DNA of 64,000 nucleotides from Gallionellaceae bacterium (GTDB lineage: Bacteria; Pseudomonadota; Gammaproteobacteria; Burkholderiales; Gallionellaceae): positions 1 through 64,000 of the forward strand of contig JAVBYO010000004.1 of the NCBI GenBank assembly GCA_030823955.1, in the 5' to 3' direction. Below are positions 18,264-28,127 of the stretch, in pieces. Under the pieces are notes generated by a model. The model did no database searches and was not told where the DNA came from. It saw only the letters and a list, made by a program, of their open reading frames with translations. The position numbers were made by a program, and so were the translations under genes. Position 1 is the first letter of the stretch; each line of letters begins with the position of its first letter.

Positions 18264-20369
18264 TTGAGTCACTATAAGAAAACGATTAGTTACGGCAAAC
18301 ATCAACTGACATTGGAAACCGGCGAGATCGCCCGTCAGGCGACAGGTGCAGTGATGGTCAGCTTGGACGATACGGTGGTGCTGGTCACTGTCGTTGGCGC
18401 AAAGAACGCGAAACCGGAACAAGACTTTTTCCCCCTGACTGTGGACTATCAGGAGCGCACCTACGCTGCGGGCAAGATCCCCGGCGGCTTCTTCAAACGC
18501 GAAGGCCGCCCCAGCGAAAAGGAGATCCTGACTTCGCGACTGATCGACCGCCCTTTGCGCCCGCTGTTTCCAGAGAGCTTCTACAATGAAGTGCAGATCG
18601 TGGCGACCGTTGTGTCGTCCGACGACCAGATCGATTCCGACATCCCTTCGATGATCGGTGCTTCCGCAGCATTGGCGATCTCCGGCATCCCTTTCGACGG
18701 CCCGATCGGCGCGGCGCGTGTGGGTTATCTGAACGGCCAGTATGTGCTGAATCCGACCAAAGACGAGTTGGTGCAGTCGCAGATGGACTTGGTGGTGGCC
18801 GGTACGGCCCAAGCCGTGCTGATGGTGGAATCCGAAGCCCAAGAGCTTTCCGAAGAGGTGATGCTGGGTGCGGTGGTGTTCGGCCATGAACAGATGCAGG
18901 CTGTCATCAATGCCATCAATGAGATGGCCGATGCAATCGGCAAAGACGCATGGGACTGGGAACCGGCGGCAAAGAACGAGTCGTTGATCGCGAAACTGGC
19001 AGAGCTGGCAGAGAAAGACCTGCAAGCCGCTTATGCGGTCCGTCAGAAACAAGCCCGTACCGCCGAAGTGGACGCGATCCGCGCTCGTGTGTTCGAGGCA
19101 TTGACCGCGCAGTTCCCGGATGTCTCCAAGAATCAACTGGGCGAATTGTTCGGCGCACTGGAAGCCAAGATCGTGCGCGGGCAGATCCTCGGTGGTGAGC
19201 CTCGCATCGACGGCCGCGACACCCGCACCGTGCGCCCGATCACCATCCGCACCGGTGTGTTGCCGCGTACCCACGGTTCGGCATTGTTCACCCGCGGTGA
19301 GACTCAGGCTCTGGTTGTGGCGACACTCGGCAGCATGCGCGATTCGCAAACCATCGATGCGCTGCAAGGTGAATACTCCGACCGCTTCATGCTGCATTAC
19401 AACTTCCCTCCGTACTCGACTGGCGAGACCGGACGCGTGGGCACCCCCAAGCGCCGCGAGATCGGCCACGGTCGTCTGGCTAAACGCGCACTGGTGGCGG
19501 TGTTGCCGAGCGAAGAGGATTTCGGCTACGCCATGCGCGTGGTTTCCGAGATCACCGAGTCGAACGGCTCCAGCTCGATGGCTTCGGTTTGCGGTGGTTG
19601 CCTGTCGCTGATGGATGCGGGTGTGCCGGTGAAGACCCATGTCGCGGGTATCGCGATGGGACTGATCAAGGACGGTAATCGTTTCGCCGTGTTGACCGAC
19701 ATTCTGGGTGATGAAGATCATCTGGGTGATATGGACTTCAAGGTGGCCGGTTCCGAGCACGGCATCACTGCCTTGCAGATGGACATCAAGATCAACGGCA
19801 TCACCAAAGAGATCATGAAGGTCGCACTGAGCCAGGCACGCGAGGGACGTATCCATATCCTCGGTATCATGAAGCAGTCGATGCCGACCGTGCGTCCGGA
19901 AGTCTCTTCACATGCACCGCGCATGATCAAGATGAAGATCAATCCTGAGAAGATCCGTGACGTGATCGGTAAAGGCGGTGCGGTGATCCGCGCGTTGACC
20001 GAAGAGACTGGTACAACCATCGACATCGATGATGAAGGTAACATCACCATCGCCTGTGTCAGCGGGGAAGCCGGCGAACTGGCCAAGAAACGTATCGAGG
20101 ATATCGTTGCCGAGGTCGAAGTGGGCAAGACCTACGAAGGCCCGGTGGTCAAACTGCTGGATTTCGGCGCTATCGTCAACATTCTGCCGGGTAAAGACGG
20201 TCTGTTGCATATCTCGCAGATATCCAACGAGCGTATCGCCGCTGTAGCGGATCATCTGAAAGAAGGCCAGATCGTTAAGGTGAAGGTTCTGGAAGCCGAT
20301 GAGAAAGGCCGTATGCGTTTGAGCATGAAAGCCTTGCTGCCACAGGCGGAAACACCCGCCGCCGAATAA
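18264..20369 (+). CDS. pnp: Polyribonucleotide nucleotidyltransferase (PNPase)
   Basis: A 701-residue 3'-5' phosphorolytic exoribonuclease of the degradosome. Two RNase PH-like domains, the second holding [18 protein letters not shown]-type core residues, are followed by KH (about 555-615, [22 protein letters not shown]) and S1 (about 620-690). TTG at 18264 is chosen because GAGAGAGG at 18250-18257 lies six bases upstream and the product starts at the conserved [15 protein letters not shown] at 18240 lacks a ribosome site. Confidence 0.95.
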   Translation: MSHYKKTISYGKHQLTLETGEIARQATGAVMVSLDDTVVLVTVVGAKNAKPEQDFFPLTVDYQERTYAAGKIPGGFFKREGRPSEKEILTSRLIDRPLRPLFPESFYNEVQIVATVVSSDDQIDSDIPSMIGASAALAISGIPFDGPIGAARVGYLNGQYVLNPTKDELVQSQMDLVVAGTAQAVLMVESEAQELSEEVMLGAVVFGHEQMQAVINAINEMADAIGKDAWDWEPAAKNESLIAKLAELAEKDLQAAYAVRQKQARTAEVDAIRARVFEALTAQFPDVSKNQLGELFGALEAKIVRGQILGGEPRIDGRDTRTVRPITIRTGVLPRTHGSALFTRGETQALVVATLGSMRDSQTIDALQGEYSDRFMLHYNFPPYSTGETGRVGTPKRREIGHGRLAKRALVAVLPSEEDFGYAMRVVSEITESNGSSSMASVCGGCLSLMDAGVPVKTHVAGIAMGLIKDGNRFAVLTDILGDEDHLGDMDFKVAGSEHGITALQMDIKINGITKEIMKVALSQAREGRIHILGIMKQSMPTVRPEVSSHAPRMIKMKINPEKIRDVIGKGGAVIRALTEETGTTIDIDDEGNITIACVSGEAGELAKKRIEDIVAEVEVGKTYEGPVVKLLDFGAIVNILPGKDGLLHISQISNERIAAVADHLKEGQIVKVKVLEADEKGRMRLSMKALLPQAETPAAE

Positions 20370-20386
20370 AACCTTGGCGTGCAACA

Positions 20387-20414
20387 AAAAGCCCCGCAAC
20401 TGCGGGGCTTTTTT
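20387..20414 (+). terminator. Bidirectional terminator after pnp
   Basis: AAAA precedes GCCCCGC (20391-20397), loop AACT, GCGGGGC (20402-20408), then TTTTTTGTTTT. With A- and T-runs on both sides it can end pnp and the convergent small gene. Confidence 0.93.
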
Positions 20415-20433
20415 GTTTTCTGTGGGGAAGAAA

Positions 20434-20631
20434 TTATGCTTTGGTATTGATCATCGTTCCTACAGTCTGCCCGCTGGTGTTCATAGAGGGCATCGATTGT
20501 TCCACCGGAGGGGGCGGGGTTCTGACCTCGGCCCTGACTTCTCGCGGCTTTTCCGGGGTGCGCTGGGTCTGCGCCTGCGGTTGAACCGATGGTGAGTTAT
20601 AGCTACCCGGAGAGATCGAATTGATGGCCAT
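20434..20631 (-). CDS. Small Pro/Gln-rich hypothetical protein
   Basis: A 65-residue low-complexity protein (MAINSISPGSYNSPSVQPQA, then PREVRAEVRTPPPP). It has no signal peptide and no recognised domain. Its ATG follows AAAGGAG. The N-terminus (MAINSISPGSYNSPSVQ) resembles that of the 112-residue protein at 24178-24516, also on the minus strand. It converges on pnp across a shared terminator. Confidence 0.55.
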   Translation of the reverse strand: MAINSISPGSYNSPSVQPQAQTQRTPEKPREVRAEVRTPPPPVEQSMPSMNTSGQTVGTMINTKA

Positions 20632-20764
20632 GATGTACTCCTTTAAAGAGGGCGAATGTCACGTCAACGAAAACTTCGGAAAGCCGTGTCACTCGCATGC
20701 GTTACAATTCTGCTCTCTCTTTTAAATGATTTCAAATGGTTTTTTGTAACCATCCAGATATCTG

Positions 20765-21397
20765 ATGCCAAAACTATCGCTTGCCCGTAGCCTTGTCGAG
20801 ACCCTTCCTGCGGGTAGACAGGGACTTTTTAATCCGTGGCGGGACAGCTGTCCGCACGATGCCGCCGGGAATGGCCCGGTTGAGAAGCTGGCGCGTTTGG
20901 CGCTGCATCTGGACTGTGATCCGGAATTCATCCTGGCAGGAGAAGCTCCGGGTTATCAAGGCTGCCGCTATAGTGGCATCGCGTTTACCAGCGAACGCCT
21001 GTTAGGCGAGGGCGCTATCCCGCGCATTCCGGCTTTGACTGGCAGGCTATCGACCAGACGTTTGCCGTTCTCCGAGCCTTCCGCCACCATAGTCTGGAAG
21101 ACACTTTACCGCTTGGGTATCGCCGAGCGCACTGTGCTGTGGAATGCCATGCAATTACATCCGTATCGTCCGGATGAGGTGTGGTCGAACCGTACGCCGT
21201 CCCCGTCCGAGATCAGTCTCGGCGAACCGGCATTACGGCTGTTGATCGCAGCATTCCCTTCCGCCAAAATCATTGCGGTGGGGAAAAAATCGGAAGGCTT
21301 GTTGCGTGAGATGGAGATTCCCATCGCCGGTTGTGTGCGGCATCCCGCTAATGGCGGCGCGACCGAGTTCGCGTCGGGACTGAAGGACATGATGTGA
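20765..21397 (+). CDS. Uracil-DNA glycosylase superfamily protein
   Basis: A 210-residue protein. The motif GEAPGYQGCRYSGIAFTSE (about 59-77) fits motif A of the UDG superfamily, and RHPANGG near the end fits motif B (HPxx). A deaminated-base repair or damage-recognition role is likely, though the substrate is open. Residues 14-20 (LPAGRQG) look like a small inserted palindromic repeat. It lies just before uvrC, another repair gene. Confidence 0.75.
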   Translation: MPKLSLARSLVETLPAGRQGLFNPWRDSCPHDAAGNGPVEKLARLALHLDCDPEFILAGEAPGYQGCRYSGIAFTSERLLGEGAIPRIPALTGRLSTRRLPFSEPSATIVWKTLYRLGIAERTVLWNAMQLHPYRPDEVWSNRTPSPSEISLGEPALRLLIAAFPSAKIIAVGKKSEGLLREMEIPIAGCVRHPANGGATEFASGLKDMM

Positions 21398-21450
21398 GTG
21401 GACATGATTCTGCCTCATCAAAATAATCCCTGCCTACCTTGAACGAGTCT

Positions 21451-23247
21451 GTGTTTGACATCAAAGCTTTCGTCGCGTCGCTGCCTTTGCAGCCCGGCGT
21501 ATACCGCATGCTGGACGACGCAGGGCAGGTGTTGTACGTCGGCAAAGCGGGGCAGTTGAAAAAACGCGTCAGCTCCTACTTCCAGAATACCAACATCTCT
21601 CCGCGTATCCGTTTGATGGTCTCGCATATCGCCCGTATCGAGATCACCGTGACGCGTTCGGAAGCCGAAGCGCTGCTGCTCGAAAACAACCTCATCAAAT
21701 CATTAAAGCCGCGCTACAACATCCTGTTTCGAGATGATAAATCCTATCCGTATATCGTGCTTACCGGGAGTCCGTCGCCACGCCTGACTTATTATCGCGG
21801 TACGACCATCAAGCAGCATCAATATTTCGGTCCCTATCCCAATGCACAAGCGGCGAAGGAAAGTATCAGTCTGTTACAGCGGGTGTTCAAGTTGCGTACC
21901 TGCGAAGATGGGGTGTTCAACAATCGCACGCGCCCTTGCTTGTTACACCAGATCCAGCGCTGTAGTGCGCCCTGTGTCGGCCTGATCAGCCCTGCGGACT
22001 ACGCCACCGATGTACGCAATGCCGCTCTGCTGCTGCAGGGCAGGCATGATGAAGTGGAAAAACGCCTGCGCAGCGCGATGGAACATGCCGCTGAAGTTAT
22101 GCAATATGAACATGCGGCGGTGTTGCGCGACCAGTTGCAGGCATTACATACCGTGCAGCAGAAACAGTTCGTGGAAAGCGGGCGTGACACCGATGCCGAT
22201 ATCGTCGCCGTGGTCGAAGCGGAAGGTGCCTTATGCCTGAATCTGGCAGTGGTGCGTAGCGGACGGCATCTCGGTGACAAAGCGTTCTTTCCCCAGAATG
22301 TGCAGGGGCAGGACAGTGCCGAAGTTTTGGAAGCTTTTCTGACCCAGCATTATCTCGGAAGCGGTATACCTCCTCTGATCGTTAGCAATATCGAGCCGCA
22401 GGATCCGGCCCTTGAGCAATTGCTGAGCGAGCAGGCAGGGCATAAGGTGCAGATACGCCAAGTTGTCACCGGGGAGCGGCGGCGCTGGCTGGAGATGGCA
22501 GAATCCAACGCGCTGCTGGCGTTGCGTCAGCAAGCAGGGCTAAAAGCTGGGCAGGCTTTGCGTTTGGACGAGTTACGCAGGGTATTGTCGTTGCCCGAGG
22601 TGGAGCGTATCGAATGTTTCGATATCAGTCACACGATGGGCGAGGCGACTGTCGCCTCCTGCGTGGTCTACGATACCCTGAGCATCCGTCCGCAGGAGTA
22701 TCGGCGCTACAACATCAGCGGCATCACTCCGGGCGACGATTACGCCGCTATGCGCCAAGCCCTGTTGCGGCGTTACCAGAAACTGCAAGCGGGGGAGGGC
22801 AAACGCCCCGACTTGATCCTGATCGATGGCGGCGCCGGGCAGCTGGCTATGGCGGTGGAAGTGATGGGTGAACTCGGTCTGTCCGACATCGCGCTGGTCG
22901 GTGTGGCGAAAGGGGTGGAGCGCAAACCGGGGATGGAGCAATTGTTACGACCCGGCGCGGAAAAGCCGCTACAATTGCGCTCCGATAGTCCGGCGCTGCA
23001 TCTGATTCAGCAAGTGCGTGATGAAGCCCACCGTTTCGCCATCAGCGGGCACCGCGCCAAACGTGGCAAGGCGCGCACCACTTCATCACTGGAGGATATC
23101 GAAGGGGTAGGTGAAAAACGCCGCCGCAATCTGCTGACCCACTTCGGCGGATTGAAAGGCGTACAGCAAGCCAGCACGGAAGAATTGTCGCGAGTGGAAG
23201 GGATCAGCCCCGCGCTCGCCGAAAAAATTTATCAGCATTTACATTGA
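21451..23247 (+). CDS. uvrC: UvrABC system protein C
   Basis: A 598-residue excision nuclease subunit that makes both incisions in nucleotide excision repair. The GIY-YIG domain covers about 10-95 ([21 protein letters not shown]), UvrB-binding UVR motif about 195-235, an RNase H-like endonuclease domain with ECFDISH and ILIDGG, and a C-terminal HhH pair ([24 protein letters not shown]). GTG at 21451 gives the family-like MFDIKAF start; TTG at 21439 is an alternative. There is no ATG before residue 20. Confidence 0.95.
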   Translation: MFDIKAFVASLPLQPGVYRMLDDAGQVLYVGKAGQLKKRVSSYFQNTNISPRIRLMVSHIARIEITVTRSEAEALLLENNLIKSLKPRYNILFRDDKSYPYIVLTGSPSPRLTYYRGTTIKQHQYFGPYPNAQAAKESISLLQRVFKLRTCEDGVFNNRTRPCLLHQIQRCSAPCVGLISPADYATDVRNAALLLQGRHDEVEKRLRSAMEHAAEVMQYEHAAVLRDQLQALHTVQQKQFVESGRDTDADIVAVVEAEGALCLNLAVVRSGRHLGDKAFFPQNVQGQDSAEVLEAFLTQHYLGSGIPPLIVSNIEPQDPALEQLLSEQAGHKVQIRQVVTGERRRWLEMAESNALLALRQQAGLKAGQALRLDELRRVLSLPEVERIECFDISHTMGEATVASCVVYDTLSIRPQEYRRYNISGITPGDDYAAMRQALLRRYQKLQAGEGKRPDLILIDGGAGQLAMAVEVMGELGLSDIALVGVAKGVERKPGMEQLLRPGAEKPLQLRSDSPALHLIQQVRDEAHRFAISGHRAKRGKARTTSSLEDIEGVGEKRRRNLLTHFGGLKGVQQASTEELSRVEGISPALAEKIYQHLH

Positions 23248-23250
23248 AAG

Positions 23251-23832
23251 ATGCCACTTAACATACCCAATCTGCTGACCTGGTTCAGAATCCTGATGAT
23301 CCCTGTGTTCATCTCGGTGTTCTATCTGTCCGACGAGACGCTCAGCATGCACAACAAACATCTGGTCGCGACACTGATGTTCGCTGCGGCGGCCATCACC
23401 GATTGGCTCGACGGATATTTGGCGCGGGTGCTGAACCAGACTTCGGCCTTCGGTGCATTCCTTGATCCCGTGGCCGACAAGTTGATGGTCGCTGCCGCTC
23501 TGATCGTTCTGGTGAAACTCGATTACGTGGATGCCATCATCGCCTTCATCATCATCGGGCGGGAGATCGCCATCTCGGCGTTGCGCGAATGGATGGCCCA
23601 GCTGGGCAGCAGCAAAAGCATCGCTGTCTCCATGCTGGGAAAGGTAAAAACCACGTTTCAAATGGTCGCGATATTGCTGTTGCTGTATCACGAGTCTGTG
23701 CTGGGGCTGCGCGCGGACCAGGTAGGGACGCTACTCATCTATGTCGCTGCACTGCTCACCCTGTGGTCCATGGTGTATTACCTGATGCTGGCCATGCCGC
23801 AGATCACGAAAAAAACTCGCAAAGCAAATTGA
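23251..23832 (+). CDS. pgsA: CDP-diacylglycerol-glycerol-3-phosphate 3-phosphatidyltransferase
   Basis: A 193-residue inner-membrane enzyme committing CDP-diacylglycerol to phosphatidylglycerol. The CDP-alcohol phosphotransferase signature DG-x2-AR-x8-G-x3-D-x3-D is intact in DWLDGYLAR and GAFLDPVADK. There are about five hydrophobic helices. It begins three bases after uvrC, a linkage common in proteobacteria. Confidence 0.95.
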   Translation: MPLNIPNLLTWFRILMIPVFISVFYLSDETLSMHNKHLVATLMFAAAAITDWLDGYLARVLNQTSAFGAFLDPVADKLMVAAALIVLVKLDYVDAIIAFIIIGREIAISALREWMAQLGSSKSIAVSMLGKVKTTFQMVAILLLLYHESVLGLRADQVGTLLIYVAALLTLWSMVYYLMLAMPQITKKTRKAN

Positions 23833-23857
23833 TTTTTTGTCGCTTGGTCTGTATAGT
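23829..23857 (+). promoter_or_regulatory. Promoter of the Pro-Arg-His tRNA cluster
   Basis: TTGATT (23829-23834) and TATAGT (23852-23857) with a 17-base spacer lie 11 bases before tRNA-Pro. The -35 overlaps the pgsA stop codon. Confidence 0.6.
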
Positions 23858-23867
23858 GCCGCCTCTT

Positions 23868-23944
23868 CGGGGTGTAGCGTAGCCTGGTAGCGCGCCTGCT
23901 TTGGGAGCAGGATGTCGGGAGTTCGAATCTCTCCACCCCGACCA
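23868..23944 (+). tRNA. tRNA-Pro (TGG anticodon)
   Basis: 77 bases with encoded CCA. Acceptor CGGGGTG pairs with CACCCCG. The anticodon loop TTTGGGA gives TGG, and the T-arm carries GAGTTCGAATCTC. Confidence 0.97.
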
Positions 23945-23983
23945 GGTTTGTTGTAGAAGTCTTATTGGTCACCGAAAAGAATT

Positions 23984-24060
23984 GTGCCCGTAGCTCAACC
24001 GGATAGAGCACCAGCCTTCTAAGCTGGGGGTTACAGGTTCGATTCCTGTCGGGCACGCCA
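23984..24060 (+). tRNA. tRNA-Arg (TCT anticodon)
   Basis: 77 bases with encoded CCA. Acceptor GTGCCCG pairs with CGGGCAC, the anticodon loop is CTTCTAA, and the T-arm carries CAGGTTCGATTCCTG. Confidence 0.97.
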
Positions 24061-24073
24061 ATCTCAAGTCAAT

Positions 24074-24150
24074 GGTGGCTGTAGCTCAGTTGGTAGAGCC
24101 CTGGATTGTGATTCCAGTTGTCGACGGTTCGAGCCCGTTCAGCCACCCCA
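24074..24150 (+). tRNA. tRNA-His (GTG anticodon)
   Basis: 77 bases including G-1 (24074), which pairs with C73, and encoded CCA. Acceptor GTGGCTG pairs with CAGCCAC. The anticodon loop contains GTG. Confidence 0.96.
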
Positions 24151-24177
24151 GTTTCCCCTTTATTATTTCTCTAGCGG

Positions 24178-24516
24178 CTAGGCGTAAGTGTTGATTCGCT
24201 TATTTTCTTGCGCATTTTGCCGTTGCCGCATTTCAAGTGCTCTGGCTTCATCTCTTGCTTGAGTGTCTAATTTTTCAGTTGCCGCTTGATCAGTACGATT
24301 TAATTTCTGTATCCGTTCCGCGTGATCTTCAGAAGCAGTCTGTTTATTTTCCTCGGCCCGTTGCATATCGCGAGCCTGCGCAGACAATTCGACCATCACC
24401 GACTCATGCCGATCTTGTTGTGTCGGCCCCTTGTGCACCGGAGGAGGTGTGGTCGGTTTGGCGATTTGACCGGTTGAGACGCTTGGACGAGAGGTATTGA
24501 TGTTTGAAATGGCCAT
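24178..24516 (-). CDS. Small charged hypothetical protein
   Basis: A 112-residue protein: a Pro/Thr-rich N-terminus (MAISNINTSRPSVSTGQ, PTTPPPVHKG) followed by a long hydrophilic, probably helical and coiled region rich in Glu, Gln, Arg and Ala (DMQRAEENKQTASEDHAERI onward). It has no signal peptide. A MAI-opening, Ser/Pro-rich N-terminus is shared with the 65-residue protein at 20434-20631. The family is not recognised. Confidence 0.6.
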   Translation of the reverse strand: MAISNINTSRPSVSTGQIAKPTTPPPVHKGPTQQDRHESVMVELSAQARDMQRAEENKQTASEDHAERIQKLNRTDQAATEKLDTQARDEARALEMRQRQNAQENKRINTYA

Positions 24517-24683
24517 GACATGCTCCCATAACGTAACTTGCCGTGAGATAACTATCGTCCGCTCATTCTATCAAACAGCGCGATCATATTCATCTTCCAC
24601 GGTAGAAAGGCTGGCCGATTCGGTTTACTATCGAACAGGCAGCTCAGGAAATGATTCGATCAATCGCAACGCGGGGAAAGAAT

Positions 24684-25637
24684 ATGACAACACTACTTGA
24701 ACAATTGAAGTCCATGACTGCAATCGTCGCCGATACCGGTGATATCGAGGCTATTCGCCGTCACCGGCCGGAAGATGCAACCACCAATCCATCGCTGTTG
24801 CTTAAAGCGGTCACACTGCCGGAATACGCGCCTCTGATCGATGATTCCATTGCTTGGGCGAAGGCGCAAAGTAATGACCGAGACCAGCAGATCCATGATG
24901 CGAGCGATAAACTTGCGGTCGATGTCGGACTGGAGGTGTTAAAAATCGTCCCGGGACGCATTTCCACCGAAGTGGATGCCCGGTTGTCTTTTAATACTCA
25001 GGCCACATTGGCCAAAGCTCGTAAACTGATCCGCCTGTATAACGAAGCAGGCATGAGCAACGAAAAAGTGCTGATCAAGATTGCGTCTACTTGGGAAGGA
25101 ATCCGCGCGGCAGAGATATTGGAGCATGAGGGTGTCCATTGTAATTTGACCCTGATGTTCGGCTTTTCCCAGGCGCGTGCCAGCGCCGAGGCTGGTGTAA
25201 CCCTGATCTCGCCGTTTGTTGGGCGTATCATGGATTGGTACAAAGCTAAAGGCGACGGTTCGAGTATCCCGCCAGAACAGGATCCCGGAGTATTGTCAGT
25301 GCGCCGCATCTATCAGTATTACAAGGAGTATGGCTATCCAACCACCGTCATGGGCGCATCATTCCGCAGCAGCGGCGAGATCATTGCGCTCGCCGGATGT
25401 GATCGGCTTACGATCAGCCCCAATCTACTGGAGGAACTTCAAAAAGCTGAGGGGGTATTGGAACGTCGTCTGCAATACCAAGGTTCGGTGAAGCCGCGTC
25501 CGGCATCAATGACAGAAGCTGAGTTCAGATGGGAAATGAATGAGGATGCAATGGCTACAGAGAAATTGGCCGAGGGGATACGCGGATTCACCGTTGATCA
25601 AATCAAACTGGAAAAAGCACTGGCCGAGCGTTTGTGA
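24684..25637 (+). CDS. tal: Transaldolase
   Basis: A 317-residue enzyme of the non-oxidative pentose phosphate pathway, matching the TalB length. The Schiff-base lysine lies in [12 protein letters not shown], with family signatures [24 protein letters not shown] and [15 protein letters not shown] at 24684 follows GGGGAAAG. It is monocistronic, ended by a hairpin before dif. Confidence 0.95.
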   Translation: MTTLLEQLKSMTAIVADTGDIEAIRRHRPEDATTNPSLLLKAVTLPEYAPLIDDSIAWAKAQSNDRDQQIHDASDKLAVDVGLEVLKIVPGRISTEVDARLSFNTQATLAKARKLIRLYNEAGMSNEKVLIKIASTWEGIRAAEILEHEGVHCNLTLMFGFSQARASAEAGVTLISPFVGRIMDWYKAKGDGSSIPPEQDPGVLSVRRIYQYYKEYGYPTTVMGASFRSSGEIIALAGCDRLTISPNLLEELQKAEGVLERRLQYQGSVKPRPASMTEAEFRWEMNEDAMATEKLAEGIRGFTVDQIKLEKALAERL

Positions 25638-25651
25638 TTGACGGCTGAAAT

Positions 25652-25679
25652 GAGGGGGCGATTTGCCCCCTCTAATTTT
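25652..25679. terminator. Terminator between tal and tatD
   Basis: GAGGGGGC (25652-25659) pairs with GCCCCCTC (25665-25672) around a GATTT loop, followed by TAATTTTG. It ends tal transcription. Its reverse side is less T-rich, so action on the tatD side is uncertain. Confidence 0.85.
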
Positions 25680-25687
25680 GAATCTTC

Positions 25688-25715
25688 ATTTGACATAATA
25701 TACATTATGCGCAAA
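25688..25715 (-). other. dif: dif site (XerC/XerD chromosome dimer resolution site)
   Basis: Read on the minus strand this 28-base site has the XerC arm TTTGCGCATAA, the central region TGTATA and the XerD arm TTATGTCAAAT. The E. coli dif site has GGTGCGCATAA, TGTATA and TTATGTTAAAT, so the match is 25 of 28. It lies in an intergenic gap where gene orientation switches from mainly rightward to mainly leftward. XerC/XerD act here under FtsK control to resolve chromosome dimers at the terminus. Confidence 0.92.
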
Positions 25716-25731
25716 TTGTGGAGGTATTTCT

Positions 25732-26505
25732 TCACGCCCCCAAAAACAACCGATTGAAATTATGGGTCGTTGCCGTGGCGACCTCTGCCAGCGATATGTT
25801 ACGCAGCCTGGCAATCTCCTCCGCAACATGTTTCACATAGGCAGGTTGATTGGTCTTACCCCGATATGGCGTCGGTGCAAGATATGGCGAATCGGTCTCG
25901 ATCAATATCTTTTCCAGCGGGATGTGCTGAGCCACTTCTTTGATCTGATGTGCATTCTTAAAGGTCAGGATGCCGGAGAACGAAATATGAAAGCCTTGCG
26001 CGATGGCGGCTTCTGCGGTTTGCAGATTTTCGGTGAAACAATGCATCACACCGCCAGCTTCCCCCGCATTTTCTTCAGCCATGATGTCCAAAGTATCTTG
26101 AGCCGCCGAGCGAGTATGGATGATGAGTGGCTTACCACATGCACGGGCGGTACGAATATGAGTACGGAAACGGTCACGCTGCCATTCAAGATCACCTTGC
26201 AGACGGTAATAATCCAGCCCAGTTTCCCCGATCGCCACGACTTTTGGGTGTTGAGACAAGCGAATCAGTTCAACTTGATCCGGCTCACTCTCCAATTCGT
26301 AATCGGGATGAATGCCAACAGAGGCATATAGATTAGGATGATCGTCAACGAGCTGTAGGAGTCGAGGCAATCTCTGCAAATCGACTGAGACACATAAGGC
26401 ATGAGTAACACCGTTAGCCGTCATATTGGCCAATATCTGGCCTATATTTTCGGCCAACTCTGGAAAATCCAAGTGACAATGGGAATCGATGAAGGTGTCA
26501 GCCAT
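25732..26505 (-). CDS. TatD-family metal-dependent hydrolase
   Basis: A 257-residue TIM-barrel hydrolase with the family metal ligands: DSHCHLDF at the N-terminus, GETGLDYY, HTRSA, MHCFTEN and ETDSPYL. Family members act as 3'-5' DNases or in RNA quality control. It is last in the fab-tmk-holB cluster, ending 17 bases from the dif site. YcfH is the E. coli paralogue found after holB, so this copy probably corresponds to it. Confidence 0.93.
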   Translation of the reverse strand: MADTFIDSHCHLDFPELAENIGQILANMTANGVTHALCVSVDLQRLPRLLQLVDDHPNLYASVGIHPDYELESEPDQVELIRLSQHPKVVAIGETGLDYYRLQGDLEWQRDRFRTHIRTARACGKPLIIHTRSAAQDTLDIMAEENAGEAGGVMHCFTENLQTAEAAIAQGFHISFSGILTFKNAHQIKEVAQHIPLEKILIETDSPYLAPTPYRGKTNQPAYVKHVAEEIARLRNISLAEVATATTHNFNRLFLGA

Positions 26506-26512
26506 AGTGACG

Positions 26513-27517
26513 TTAAACGAATAATTTCCTATAAGACAGCAAGATAGACTCGAATTGCAACTTCGAATTCAGTGGATGATAAGCTTCTCGCTTGGCCGTC
26601 AGCAGCTCTTTCTGGAAACGCAGCAAGCGTATGGCAGGCATATTAGAAGACAGCTTCTGCAACGTCTCCAGTTGTTGCGGAAAGTATCTGGCCCGACCGG
26701 CGAGTTTGCTACTAGCCAAGTCATAACACCATTGCTGCAAGCAATGGATGACCAATACAGCAGGGCTACGCTGTAATTTCTCCGCCAGCGCCAAAGCATC
26801 CAATTGCATCGGCCTTTGAATCTCCGCCAACAGGATATTGCGCTCTTCCGTCCCTTCCCCTTCCTCAGCCCAGTGTAAGGCTTGCAAGGGAGCGAAGCCG
26901 GACTGCGCCAGAGCATTCTCCGGGTGATCGACACCTTGCTGCTTAAGCCAGGCCAAGCCCAGCTCCCTGCTTGGCGTAGCGACGGAAAAACTCAGGCAAC
27001 GACTCAATATCGTGGGTAACAGCTGTTGTGGTTTATGAGTGACCATGAGGAACAACAGCTTTTCCGTAGGCTCTTCCAATGTTTTTAGTAGTGCATTGGC
27101 GGCATTGTTGTTCATGGACTCTGCCGGATGAAGCAAAACGATGCGGTATCCTCCCCGGTGGGCGGACAGATTGGCGAAACCCGCCAGTGCCCGGATTTGA
27201 TCCACACCGATCTCACGAGAGGGCTTTTTCCCGCTTTCCTTTTCACTCCCCTCGTCCGCGACATTCAAAGCATCTGGCTGAATGGAACGAAAATCGGGGT
27301 GTGTGCCTTGTTCGAACCAGCGGCAGGCGTCACATTCACAGCAAGGTAGACCTGATTGCAAAGGAGATTCACACAACAGGGATTGTGCAAAATTCTGGGC
27401 CAGTTCCAATTTGCCTATCCCTTGCGCCCCTTTGATCAAGAGTGCATTGGGCAAGCGGCTGCGTAGGCCCTGCAAACTTAGCCAAGTTTCATTTTGCCAA
27501 GAATATAGCTCTTTCAT
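26513..27517 (-). CDS. holB: DNA polymerase III subunit delta'
   Basis: A 334-residue clamp-loader subunit. It has an AAA+ domain with IKGAQGIGKLELA (degenerate P-loop, normal for delta') and a zinc module with cysteines in GLPCCECDACRWFEQGTHPD. Sensor-type sequence LLHPAESMNNNAANALLKTLEEP and TILSRC follow. ATG at 27517, just after the tmk stop, is chosen over a 51-residue extension that would overlap tmk. Confidence 0.93.
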   Translation of the reverse strand: MKELYSWQNETWLSLQGLRSRLPNALLIKGAQGIGKLELAQNFAQSLLCESPLQSGLPCCECDACRWFEQGTHPDFRSIQPDALNVADEGSEKESGKKPSREIGVDQIRALAGFANLSAHRGGYRIVLLHPAESMNNNAANALLKTLEEPTEKLLFLMVTHKPQQLLPTILSRCLSFSVATPSRELGLAWLKQQGVDHPENALAQSGFAPLQALHWAEEGEGTEERNILLAEIQRPMQLDALALAEKLQRSPAVLVIHCLQQWCYDLASSKLAGRARYFPQQLETLQKLSSNMPAIRLLRFQKELLTAKREAYHPLNSKLQFESILLSYRKLFV

Positions 27518-27518
27518 T

Positions 27519-28127
27519 TCATATTGATGCAATGATTTTTTGAAGATTTTGTTGAACTTCATCCCTGCTCTGTTCAGCATGGATGAGCGCGAATCTGGAA
27601 GGCATCTTCTGGCTGCGGGCAAGGTAAGCTTGGCGGACCTTTTCAAAGAATCCACCTTGTTCCTGCTCAAAACGATCCAGTGATGCGTTGTTCGCCAAAC
27701 GTTGACGCGCTACCTCGATGGGAATATCGAAGAGCAACGTCAGGTCGGGTTGCAGGTCGCCATGTACCCACTGTTCGAGTTGCTCCAGCTTGGAGATCGA
27801 TACCCCTCGTCCTCCACCTTGATAAGCGAAACTGGCATCGCTGAAGCGGTCGGATATGACCCAAGTACCGCGTTGCAAGGCCGGACGGATGACTTGTTCG
27901 ACATGTTCCCGTCGGGCGGCAAACATCAGCAAAGCTTCTGTTTCGGCATGCATCGGCTGATTCAGTAATATCTCGCGCAGACGCTCACCCAAAGGTGTTC
28001 CTCCTGGCTCACGGGTTACGAGCAAGTCTATCCCCTTCTGCCGTAAAGATTGGGCGAACCATTCCAGATGGGTGCTCTTGCCGGCGCCGTCGACGCCCTC
28101 GAAAGTAATAAATTTCGCTGTGCTCAT
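27519..28127 (-). CDS. tmk: Thymidylate kinase
   Basis: A 202-residue enzyme phosphorylating dTMP to dTDP. P-loop [27 protein letters not shown] (the DRX-partner region) and [17 protein letters not shown] are present. It overlaps mltG by four bases and leads directly into holB. Confidence 0.95.
   Translation of the reverse strand: MSTAKFITFEGVDGAGKSTHLEWFAQSLRQKGIDLLVTREPGGTPLGERLREILLNQPMHAETEALLMFAARREHVEQVIRPALQRGTWVISDRFSDASFAYQGGGRGVSISKLEQLEQWVHGDLQPDLTLLFDIPIEVARQRLANNASLDRFEQEQGGFFEKVRQAYLARSQKMPSRFALIHAEQSRDEVQQNLQKIIASI

Noticed and set aside
25690-25715. TTGACA at 25690 as a promoter
   Set aside because: No -10 lies at a suitable distance, and the sequence is explained better by the XerD arm of dif.
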